In this document: positions 15,255-23,197 of the stretch, one piece after another
Layout of the letters: the number at the start of each line of letters is the position of its first letter
How positions within the stretch are numbered: position 1 is the stretch's first letter
From: Amycolatopsis sp. NBC_01480
Lineage (GTDB): Bacteria > Actinomycetota > Actinomycetes > Mycobacteriales > Pseudonocardiaceae
Assembly (NCBI RefSeq): GCF_036227205.1
Contig: NZ_CP109442.1
Coordinates: 806,001 to 870,000 of the forward strand
Direction of reading: 5' to 3'
DNA: 64,000 nt
Notes under the pieces: model-generated
Databases searched by the model: none
What the model was told of the DNA's origin: nothing
Seen by the model: only the letters and a program-made list of their open reading frames with translations
Made by a program: the position numbers and the translations under genes

Positions 15255-18074
15255 TTAGTTGGCACGGTTGAACACTTCCAGTCCTCGTTCCGGGGTGTAG
15301 CGGACCCGGCGGTCGGTGATCTGGCCGTATCCGTCGCGGTCGACGATCAGCGCGGGCTGGCGGTAGATCAGCGGCGAGTCCTCCCAGGCCGGCGGGGTAG
15401 CCTGCCACAACTGCTCCTCGGCCTCGGCATTGCTGAAGGTCAGCGGCAGCCGCAGCACGCACGACGCCATCGCCTCCGCAACCGTCTCCGGCGGGGTTGT
15501 TGCCCGGGGAATCGACAGCCGGCCGTATCCGTCCGCGAGCCAGCCCGGGGTATGCCAGTCGCCCGATCCGTTGTCGCAGACCACCAGGACTTCCAGGCTC
15601 GGCGCCCCGTCCCGCACTTGCCCGCGGCCTTCCTGCGTGTCGTCGACTTCGCCCACCCCGGCCGAGACCCAGCCGCTGATCGCCTTGCCCGGCGGGCCCG
15701 GGTTCGCGATCTGGAAGGTTTCCGCTCTGCTCTCGCGTCGCGCCGCGCGGTCCTGCGCCAGCTGCCGGGCGGCGTTCATCGCGTCCTGCCATTGGTCGGG
15801 GCCCACGGGTTCGGCCATGTAGGCGCGCTGGACGAGGGGCGCGATCTCGTCGGGAAGCCGGATGCCCGTACCGAACCGTTCTCGCAGCACAGCGGCGGCG
15901 CGCAGCAGGGTGTGCGCGCCATAGACGTACCGCTGAGCTGCCTGCTCCAATTCCGGCGGATCCTGGGTGAAGTCCGCACCCGTCACGAACACCCGAGCCA
16001 CCTGCAGCGGAGCCGGCCGATCGGACTGGTTTTCCCCGCGCTGGTGTCGGTGCAGCCGCCCAATTCGTTGCAGGACCAGGTCAAGCGGAGCGAGATCAGT
16101 GATCAGCAGGTCGAAATCGACGTCCAGGGACTGCTCCACTACCTGCGACGCGACGACGATGTGCCGGTGTGGCCGGCCGATCGCGCGGTCCGGCGGGCCG
16201 AAACGGTCCAGCAGCGCTTTGTCCTTGCGCATCCGGTCCGCGGCGATGAACCGGGCATGCGTCACCGTCACCTCGCCCGGGAACTCCGCCTCCAGACGGT
16301 CGGCCGTGTCCAGGACTCGCCGCACGGTGTTACGCACCACCAACGCCGTTCCGCCGTCGGACAGCCGCTCGCGCAACAATTCTGTGAGTTCATCCAGATC
16401 GTCGAGTCCGCCGGCGAAGGTCTCGACCCGCACGTCGGTCGACCGGCCAGACGGTCGAGCAACCCGCGACGACACCGACGCACCCGCGGTCCAGGTCAGC
16501 ACCGGATAGCCGATGTCACCATCCAGACAGCTCAGATCCGCGGGACTGTCCGGGGCCTGGCCTGCCCTGTACGCCTGCACCAACGCCTGGCGCTGCGCCG
16601 CGGGCAACGTCGCCGACAACGCGACCACCGGAACCCGATAGGCCCCGAGCCAGCTGAGCACCTTGGTCAGATACGAATTCATGTACGCGTCGTAGGCATG
16701 GATTTCGTCGATCACCACGACCTTGCCCGCCAGTGCCAGGTGCCGCAGCATCAGGTGCCGCGCCTTCAGCCCCGCGAACAACACCTGATCGATCGTCACC
16801 ACGGCGAAATTGGCCAGCAGTGCCTTCTTCCGCCCCGACAACCAGCCATGCGCCGCTACGGCATGCGCGCCATCACCCGGCGCATCATCACACCCGATCT
16901 CCGCCAGCCGACCCGCCCGCACCAAGCCCTGGAACAATCGGTTGAACCGCGCTCGACCATGCCCCAGCATGATCGAACCACCGACCTTCTCCTCCGCCGC
17001 GGACATCGCGTCCAGCCACGCAACGACCCGGTCGAACATCGCATCGCTGGTCGCCTGTGTCGGCAACGCCACCAACACCCCGCCCGCGCCCCACCTGGCG
17101 GCCAAAATCTCCGCCGCCGCCAACGCGGCCTCGGTCTTGCCCTCGCCCATCGCCGCCTCGACGATCAGCAGGCCCGGCTCGGGCATGCTCTGCGCCACCT
17201 CGCACGCCGCGGTCTGCACCGGCCGTGCCACCGCCCCAGCCGGCAGCCGAAACCGCGTCGCGAACAACGCCTCCGTGTCCGGCATCTGCGGCCGCCACGG
17301 CGGCGGAAGGCGCAACGTCGCCAGCGCCCGCCGAACCCGCTCCGAAGAATCCGCCAGCGCCGGCAACGGATCATCATGGAACGGCAGCAGGTCACTGTTG
17401 CTCGCGATCCAGTCCGACACGATCACCACGGCTGTGGCCAGCACCTGAAACTGCGTCGTCAACTCGACGGCCTGCCAGGACTCTAAATACCGGTCCGCGC
17501 CGGAATGGCTCGTCATCCATTCGGCCAACTCGACCTGCACAGTCGTCCAGCGGCCCTCGCCGTACAACCACGGCACACCCACCGGCGTCGCCGCCCGCTC
17601 CGCATCGGCATCCGGCGGAACTCCGTGATGACCGCCCAGCACCACACCCCACGTCCGGGCCGCAGACCTCGACCACCCTTGCCTCACCAACCAGCGAACC
17701 AGCAGATGATGACCGGCAACCGAATGGTGAGCTGCATGCCGCTCAGGCAAGGCCCCTTTACTCAACGGCATGTACAGGCCGTAGTCACACATCCGCTGCG
17801 CAAGCAGCGTGCACTGCACGGCGAACGCCGGTGTCGCCTTACCCAGATCGTGCAAGCCGGCCAAGAATCGGACCGCTGCCCGTGCCTGCTCGACATCACC
17901 ACCAAAATCCGCGGCAAGCAACCGGACCACGCTCGGCGCCAGCCAACCCCCGAACAACGCATCCGCAACCCCAGCTGCGTCGTCCAGGTGCTGCCACAAC
18001 GGCAACCAGCCGCCACCCTCATCCACCGACTTCGCCCAGACCGACCGCCCAGCCGCACTCACCGAAACCGGCAC
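15255..18074 (-). CDS. cas3: Cas3 HD nuclease-helicase
   Basis: About 939 residues from GTG at 18074, chosen because GGAGG stands 6 bases upstream; the frame extends 50 codons further without Cas3-like sequence. The HD nuclease domain shows the first His near residue 30 (PLWQHLDDAAGVADALF), GLHDLGKATPAF at about residue 75 and GGHHGVPP at about 150. The helicase has Walker A GEGKT in AAMGEGKTEAAL, DEIH in VVVIDEIHAYD, SAT in ALSATLP and motif VI QRIGRLHRH. Cas3 is recruited by Cascade to unwind and degrade the target. It is separated from cas8e by 660 bp that hold a solo repeat, a terminator and a small membrane gene, so it is probably its own transcription unit. Confidence 0.96.
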   Translation of the reverse strand: MPVSVSAAGRSVWAKSVDEGGGWLPLWQHLDDAAGVADALFGGWLAPSVVRLLAADFGGDVEQARAAVRFLAGLHDLGKATPAFAVQCTLLAQRMCDYGLYMPLSKGALPERHAAHHSVAGHHLLVRWLVRQGWSRSAARTWGVVLGGHHGVPPDADAERAATPVGVPWLYGEGRWTTVQVELAEWMTSHSGADRYLESWQAVELTTQFQVLATAVVIVSDWIASNSDLLPFHDDPLPALADSSERVRRALATLRLPPPWRPQMPDTEALFATRFRLPAGAVARPVQTAACEVAQSMPEPGLLIVEAAMGEGKTEAALAAAEILAARWGAGGVLVALPTQATSDAMFDRVVAWLDAMSAAEEKVGGSIMLGHGRARFNRLFQGLVRAGRLAEIGCDDAPGDGAHAVAAHGWLSGRKKALLANFAVVTIDQVLFAGLKARHLMLRHLALAGKVVVIDEIHAYDAYMNSYLTKVLSWLGAYRVPVVALSATLPAAQRQALVQAYRAGQAPDSPADLSCLDGDIGYPVLTWTAGASVSSRVARPSGRSTDVRVETFAGGLDDLDELTELLRERLSDGGTALVVRNTVRRVLDTADRLEAEFPGEVTVTHARFIAADRMRKDKALLDRFGPPDRAIGRPHRHIVVASQVVEQSLDVDFDLLITDLAPLDLVLQRIGRLHRHQRGENQSDRPAPLQVARVFVTGADFTQDPPELEQAAQRYVYGAHTLLRAAAVLRERFGTGIRLPDEIAPLVQRAYMAEPVGPDQWQDAMNAARQLAQDRAARRESRAETFQIANPGPPGKAISGWVSAGVGEVDDTQEGRGQVRDGAPSLEVLVVCDNGSGDWHTPGWLADGYGRLSIPRATTPPETVAEAMASCVLRLPLTFSNAEAEEQLWQATPPAWEDSPLIYRQPALIVDRDGYGQITDRRVRYTPERGLEVFNRAN

Positions 18075-18514
18075 CGCCCACCTCCAAGCAGACCCTCGAG
18101 AGCGCGCACTATCGCACAAGCCACCGACAGAAACCGGCAAGCACGCGATTCCCACACTGGAAGCCCACCTACGCATCAGGATCCGCTCTCCAGACGAGCG
18201 CTTCCTGCGAATCAGATACCTCATTAGCGGCTTCCAACTAGCAGACAGCTACGACTCACGGTCACCGCACCGAGCAGGCTGCTGCCCAACCGCGCAGAAC
18301 GCAGACCCTCCCAACTCAATCATTCCTCGGCAGCGACCTTTTACTGAGTGGCCAACCCGACCCCGTCGCACCGACAGCGGCCGACCACAAGTCGCGCTAA
18401 CTAGTCTCCGGCGGCCGACCAATCGTTACGGCGACTCAACGACACGTCCGCCTGTCCCCTCCTCCTGGGGACGCCGGAGCACAGCCCACCTCGCGCCGCA
18501 TGGGTTGCTTCTGC
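18075..18514. other. Intergenic region between cas3 and the old end of array 2
   Basis: About 440 bp with no supportable gene. It must hold the cas3 promoter (minus strand) near 18080-18200. Transcripts from array 2 would also run into it. I see no clear palindrome or terminator. Confidence 0.5.
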
Positions 18515-20096
18515 GGATCATCCCTGCGGGCGCAGGGGAGCACGGACCCGGGTTTACTTGACCGGGCCAGGGTCTCGGATCATTCCCGCGGTCGCGGGGA
18601 GCACCTGTCCATCTCGCCGTCACCCTCGTTCAATGGTGGATCATCCCCGCAGGGGCGGGGAGCACGTCGCCACCGGGGATTTTGCATCCGGTCAGGCCGG
18701 GTCATCCCCGCGGGTGCGGGGAACACACCGAGGTCAATGCGGTATCCGTTGTCATCCACGGAGCATCCCCGCAGGGGCGCACTTCTCACCAAGCAGATTC
18801 GCCGCGCCCTGCGCCGGATCATCCCCGCAGGCGCGGGGAGCACTGCCACAGGTCGTCGTCGATCTCGAACACCAGCGGATCATCCCCGCGTCCGCGGGGA
18901 GCACGCCATCAGGTACTTCGACAGGATCTCGATGCACGGATCATCCCCGCGTCCGCGGGGAGCACCTCACCGCCCGGCTGCGGACCTGTTCGTCAGCCGG
19001 ATCATCCCCGCAGGTGCGGGGAGCACGGTCGATCTCACCGGTCATGCGTCGTCACCTTCGGATCATCCCCGCCGGCGCGGGGAGCACGTGGGCAGCGAGT
19101 TCTTGCTCATCACGTCGTTCGGATCATCCCCGCAGGCGCGGGGAACACGAGGGTGCCGATCACCACCGAGTAGAACAACATCAGGACCCACCACCTGCGG
19201 AATAACCTGAGCGCAGGCCCCGGGAATAACGTGAGCGTTCACACACGCCGGTGCCGTTCAGCTGGGTGACCTGCGGATCATCCCCGCAGGCGCGGGGAGC
19301 ACGTCATGTAGGCGCGGAAGTCGGCGAGCTGCTTCGGATCATCCCCGCAGGCGCGGGGAGCACGAGTAGGTCGAGCCAGTCTGTAGTGCTCTCGTCCGGA
19401 TCATCCCCGCAGGCGCGGGGAGCACCCGGCGCCTTGGACCACGAAGCCCTTCTTCCTCGGATCATCCCCGCAGGCGCGGGGAGCACATCCTGACCTTCCT
19501 GCACGCGGTCCTGTGGCGCGGATCATCCCCGCAGGCGCGGGGAGCACGTTCGTGACGTACGGACATGGTTCAACACCAACGGATCATCCCCGCAGGCGCG
19601 GGGAGCACGCCGTCCGCGCCCAGCCGGAAACGTCCCACGCCGGATCATCCCCGCAGGCGCGGGGAGCACGCCTTGGGCGGCGCCGGCTGCGGCCTGCTGC
19701 CCGGATCATCCCCGCAGGCGCGGGGAGCACGGGAATCCGGTCATGGTCACGGATGAACCGATAGGATCATCCCCGCAGGCGCGGGGAGCACTCGGAGGGG
19801 AATAGGTCGGCATGACGGATACACGGATCATCCCCGCAGGCGCGGGGAGCACGACGCGCCCTACAACACGATCCAGAACCTGTACGGATCATCCCCGCAG
19901 GCGCGGGGAGCACGTTCCCGTGCCCTCGTAGCGGCTGACGTGGGACGGATCATCCCCGCAGGCGCGGGGAGCACGGTGAGGTAAGCGACCGGCGAGTCCG
20001 GGTCAACGGATCATCCCCGCAGGCGCGGGGAGCACGGCGTCATGTGCCACTTGGTGAACGCGACAGACGGATCATCCCCGCAGGCGCGGGGAGCAC
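18515..20096 (-). CRISPR. CRISPR array 2, type I-E, 25 repeats
   Basis: Repeats start at 18515, 18577, 18638, 18699, 18760, 18816, 18877, 18938, 18999, 19060 and 19121; then, after a 126-bp interruption, at 19275, 19336, 19398, 19459 and on every 61 bp to 20069. The right-hand 14 repeats are uniform (GGATCATCCCCGC then AGGCGCGGGGAGCAC). The left-hand 11 vary: loop changes, two with GAACAC ends, one with a 5-bp deletion (18760), one with paired stem changes (18515), and two (18877, 18938) identical to array 1 repeats. The orientation, degeneration at the left end and a leader at 20097 show transcription on the minus strand towards cas3. Confidence 0.97.
19149..19274. other. 126-bp interruption inside array 2
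   Basis: Between the repeats at 19121 and 19275 there are 126 bp without a repeat. The first 33 bp may be an ordinary spacer. The rest contains a near-duplicate GGAATAACnTGAGCG at 19199-19213 and 19223-19237, and a CCTGCG/CGCAGG inverted pair around the first copy. It separates the heterogeneous old half of the array from the uniform young half. It does not contain the leader blocks. Origin unknown. Confidence 0.7.
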
Positions 20097-20206
20097 ACTT
20101 CTTGACCTGGGACTATAGGTGCCACCCTACCGCCTTTGCTTCACTTTCCTCGCGCGCTCAAGGCGCACCCAACATTCATCGGGCAGGGACCTCTGCCTCG
20201 TTGAAG
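20097..20206 (-). promoter_or_regulatory. Leader of CRISPR array 2
   Basis: Starts ACTTCTTGACCTG directly after the last repeat and contains TACCGC, TTTGCTTC and TTTCCTCGCGCG, the same blocks with the same spacing as the array 1 leader. It fills the 110 bp up to the stop codon of the DUF2637 gene. Presence of the shared blocks suggests that one Cas1-Cas2 complex can serve both arrays. Confidence 0.8.
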
Positions 20207-20932
20207 TCAGCGATGACCAGACACATCTACCGGTGCGCTCTCAGGGCGCACCACCGCCACAAGACTCCGCGACGTCACCGCGCCGACCCGAAGCTGCTTC
20301 CGCAACGTCTCCGCAGAAATGGGTCGCCGGTACTGTCGCCAATGTTCAGCATCCGCCCGACGAGCACGCTTCACGAGTTCCTCGCCAAGGCCAGCGGCCT
20401 CGCCAGTCGCTGGTCCCACCCGCGCGTCTCGCTCCAGGCCTGTCAGTTCCGCTGCGTCCTGCTCCAGGCTGTCACCCACCAGATCCGCAAACGAAGACCC
20501 GGTCGGTGGCCCCGACCCTAGATCGGTGCTCGCGGCGCTTAACGCCCGAAGGAGCCCGGGACCCGCTTCGCAAACCCCGACAAGCAGGAGTGGGCCAACA
20601 CCGTCGAACGCGGCCTTCCCCCAATGCCCAGCGAACACCGGATCGGCGACGTTCAACAGCAAGGTCACCACGCTCGCCGCTAACAGCAAACGTCGCGCCG
20701 GCCGCAGCACCTCCTCGCTAGCCCCAGACAGCGCCAGGTGCCGCGTACCGACGACCAACCCCAGCACCGTCAGGTCAACAGCTGGCGCCACCAGCGGCGC
20801 CACGAACGCCGGTACTTGTAGCTTCAACGCCAGGTTGAGGACGTTCCCAAACCCAAACAGGAATGTGAGCCCAATGACCATGCCCATCGTGACTGTGACA
20901 AACCGAGCAACTGCCTGCGAGTTTGCGCTCAT
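20207..20932 (-). CDS. DUF2637 family mobile-element membrane protein, copy A
   Basis: A 241-residue protein. The N-terminal 120 residues have four hydrophobic helices (TVTMGMVIGLTFLFGFGNVL; FVAPLVAPAVDLTVLGLVVG; LLLAASVVTLLLNVADP; VGPLLLVGVCEAGPGLLRAL), the DUF2637 pattern found in actinobacterial integrative elements near transfer genes. The C-terminal part contains HWRQYRRPISAETLRKQLRV, a helix-turn-helix-like segment. A close relative is at 42011-42748, and both are preceded by the same non-coding stretch and tRNA 3' end. It probably marks the end of an integrated element. The start is ATG at 20932. Confidence 0.75.
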   Translation of the reverse strand: MSANSQAVARFVTVTMGMVIGLTFLFGFGNVLNLALKLQVPAFVAPLVAPAVDLTVLGLVVGTRHLALSGASEEVLRPARRLLLAASVVTLLLNVADPVFAGHWGKAAFDGVGPLLLVGVCEAGPGLLRALSAASTDLGSGPPTGSSFADLVGDSLEQDAAELTGLERDARVGPATGEAAGLGEELVKRARRADAEHWRQYRRPISAETLRKQLRVGAVTSRSLVAVVRPESAPVDVSGHR

Positions 20933-21025
20933 GACGGGCTCCCACCCGGGCCCGACAACTCGAAGCTCGCCTCGACCACCAACGTGCCGATGAATAGTCC
21001 CTGGTCAGACCCGTTCCCATCCTTG

Positions 21026-21055
21026 TGGTGTCCTGTCGAGGATTCGAACCTGCGA
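21026..21055 (-). repeat. tRNA 3'-end relic / att-like site A
   Basis: The minus strand reads GTCGCAGGTTCGAATCCTCG followed by ACAGGACACCA: a T-loop (TTCGAAT), 3' T-stem, acceptor strand and CCA. The 5' side of the T-stem does not pair and no tRNA body follows, so this is only the 3' end. The same motif is at 42841-42872. Homology between the two flanks stops here, as expected for an attachment core. Confidence 0.55.
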
Positions 21056-21235
21056 CACAACTCACAAAGGCGGTTCGGGCCGCATCGGAAGGGTCACATG
21101 CATACTTCACCGATCACAAGTGGGATCGGTGAACCAGCTAGCCGGAGGACACGGTCGAGGCGCGCCGTTGAGCTTGATCATCGGGCAGTCGTGTTCGCAA
21201 TGTCGGCGAGGAAGATCAGCTCGTGAGGTGTGGCG

Positions 21236-22408
21236 TCAGCTGCACTGGGATTCGACCGAGATGGGCCGATCCGGGCAGGTCGGGCACACGAAGAGGTAGA
21301 GGTCTCCGACGTCACCGATCATCAGGTCCAACCGGTCCGGATGGGCGCTGTCGGCAGGAATGACGCTCTCCTGCACCGATTCCGACACCACTGCCCGGCC
21401 CTGGATGGTGTGGATGGCGGCGTCGAAGTGCTCGCCGAGCCCGATCGTGGTGCTGGTGGTGCAGCCGTCGGCCAGCTCGAACCGGACCTGTTTCACGAAG
21501 TCCGTCCGGGCTCGTTCCTCGAGCGGCATCCACGTCCGCCAGGACGTGTTGCCCCATTCGGCGGTGGCGACCGTGAGCAGGTGGTCCATGCGATGCCCGC
21601 GGTCGCACTCCGGCCAGCGAGGGTCCTGCACCCAGTTGATCCAGCCGCCGATCTTGGACCCCGGAGCAGTCGACAGGTGTTCGCCGTAGGACCAGTCCTG
21701 CCCTTCCTCCCACTCCGCGACCCGCTCCCGCATCTGGTCGGAGGGCAGATCCAGCCAATGCGGGAACTCCACCACCCGTTCCGGCGAGATGCGGCAGGCC
21801 GCCGGCAGGCTGTCCTCGTCGCTGAGCGCGCGATCCGGCTCGGTCGCCGCGCCCACCGCGGTCACGCTCGCCGAGTCCCGCCACCACACGACGGGCCGCG
21901 GAGAGTAGTAGGGCTCGTGCTCGGTCGGGCACCACAGGATCTGGCAGACATCGGCCGCCTCGGGAAACGGCAGCTCCGGGAAGTCACGCGCGTAGAACTG
22001 CGCGATCGGCACCATCGGCAGCGACATGGCCGGGCCGTCTGCGAACTCCGTCCGCCGTAACACCCGGATGTCGGTCTCCAGCCGCGTGAACTCCCGGCTC
22101 AGAGAGCTGCTCTCGGGGTGGCCGATCGCGCCGCTGAGCTCGTACATCCTTGCGCGGACCTCCTTGAGGCGCCGCTGCAGCTCCCGCCCCCGGGTGCTGG
22201 TCAACGGCCGAGGATCGGGGTGGTCGGCCGAGCACACCGGCCACGCCTCCTCCGCCGGCCACAGCACGGGCCCGCCCAGCGACGACTCCCGTACCGTTAC
22301 CGCACTCTGCCACGGATGCAGCCGCACCGTCGTACGCGCCAGCCCCGCCAGCTCCGGAAACAACGCCCCCAGGTCCACCGGTCTCCCCGGCGTCGTGAAC
22401 CCCATCAA
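21236..22408 (-). CDS. DUF1963 (YwqG-like) protein
   Basis: A 390-residue protein. The landmarks are SLGGPVLWPAEEAWPVC near residue 45, MVPIAQFYARDFPELPFPEA near 135 and DVCQILWCP, a run seen in the DUF1963 family (YwqG). The later KIGGWINWVQDPRWPECDRG and the final strand DLYLFVCPTCPDRPI also fit. DUF1963 proteins are cytosolic; YwqG lies in the same B. subtilis region as the YwqJ/YwqK toxin pair, and family members are often found in polymorphic-toxin loci. Here the gene is 146 bp downstream of a SUKH immunity gene on the same strand, so an accessory immunity role is possible but unproven. Confidence 0.75.
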   Translation of the reverse strand: MMGFTTPGRPVDLGALFPELAGLARTTVRLHPWQSAVTVRESSLGGPVLWPAEEAWPVCSADHPDPRPLTSTRGRELQRRLKEVRARMYELSGAIGHPESSSLSREFTRLETDIRVLRRTEFADGPAMSLPMVPIAQFYARDFPELPFPEAADVCQILWCPTEHEPYYSPRPVVWWRDSASVTAVGAATEPDRALSDEDSLPAACRISPERVVEFPHWLDLPSDQMRERVAEWEEGQDWSYGEHLSTAPGSKIGGWINWVQDPRWPECDRGHRMDHLLTVATAEWGNTSWRTWMPLEERARTDFVKQVRFELADGCTTSTTIGLGEHFDAAIHTIQGRAVVSESVQESVIPADSAHPDRLDLMIGDVGDLYLFVCPTCPDRPISVESQCS

Positions 22409-22554
22409 CCCGACCTCCTCCGTCGCACCCGAAAGTGCGTGGTTCCACCGGCTTCAGCCGTTACCCGGGGAGACATTCGAGGTGCGCAGCCACCATGACC
22501 CACAGCCCGAGCACCAGCCCACAGGCGCTACATGCATATCCGCACCGTGCAGAG

Positions 22555-23154
22555 CTAGCGGTACTCCGCGTGGGGGAGCCACTCGTCGTTACCCATGTAG
22601 GTTGACGGTACCCGAAAGATCGGGAGTTCGTGGTCGAGGCGACGGTGAAGAATGTTGTCGTCGCCGACGTGCGTGAGAATTTCCCAGATCACCTCGATGG
22701 TCCCGCCATTGTGTTCCGACCATTCGAGCAAGTCCTGGCTGTAGTAGGCCACCGGCCACTGGTTCGGGTCGTCCGGCTTAGTCAGCCAGCAGAACATGCC
22801 CCCCTGCATATCATTACCCCACGGCAGAAGCCCACCGGGTTCCGGAAACAACCGGTAGTCCGTGTCCTCCAGGTAATCCAGGTCTCTGTCGCCGATAACT
22901 TCGATCGTGTTTCGAACGTCCTCCCTCACGAATTTCTCGAAATCAGTTCGTTCATCGATCGGATTATTAAAACTTACAGCGTTTCGAAAAAAACCTGACG
23001 GGAAAATGGACATCATTTCTTTGTAGTCGTCCGGCAGCGTGATACCAATTTCCCGTTCGACAACATCCCAGCCTCTACCCTTCTTGATCCCGCCGGCCCA
23101 GTGCGCAGCTTTGGCGAGTTCTTCGATCGAGTGTCTTGCGCGTGGTTGAATCAT
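22555..23154 (-). CDS. SUKH (SMI1/KNR4) family immunity protein
   Basis: About 199 residues from ATG at 23154, with a GAGGAG purine run just upstream; the longer frame overlaps the toxin gene and reads as low-complexity. The SUKH pattern is visible: WDVVEREIGITLPDDYKEMM, then the GGLLPWGNDMQGGMFCWLTK strand pair and VAYYSQDLLEWSEHNGG. SUKH proteins bind and neutralise nuclease-type polymorphic toxins. The gene starts 43 bp after the stop of the large nuclease toxin. Its base composition around 22900-23050 is much richer in A/T than the toxin, which suggests it was acquired separately or swapped. Confidence 0.85.
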   Translation of the reverse strand: MIQPRARHSIEELAKAAHWAGGIKKGRGWDVVEREIGITLPDDYKEMMSIFPSGFFRNAVSFNNPIDERTDFEKFVREDVRNTIEVIGDRDLDYLEDTDYRLFPEPGGLLPWGNDMQGGMFCWLTKPDDPNQWPVAYYSQDLLEWSEHNGGTIEVIWEILTHVGDDNILHRRLDHELPIFRVPSTYMGNDEWLPHAEYR

Positions 23155-23197
23155 GGCTCCTCGCTGGCTCGGTGAGGCAACTGTGCTGGTGACGCTA

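Noticed and set aside
15183..17486. A 767-codon plus-strand frame opposite cas3
   Set aside because: The minus strand carries all Cas3 motifs; the plus-strand frame is Arg/His-rich noise.
21026..21110. Complete tRNA gene at the T-loop motif
   Set aside because: Only the T-loop, acceptor 3' strand and CCA are present; no anticodon arm or D arm can be folded upstream.
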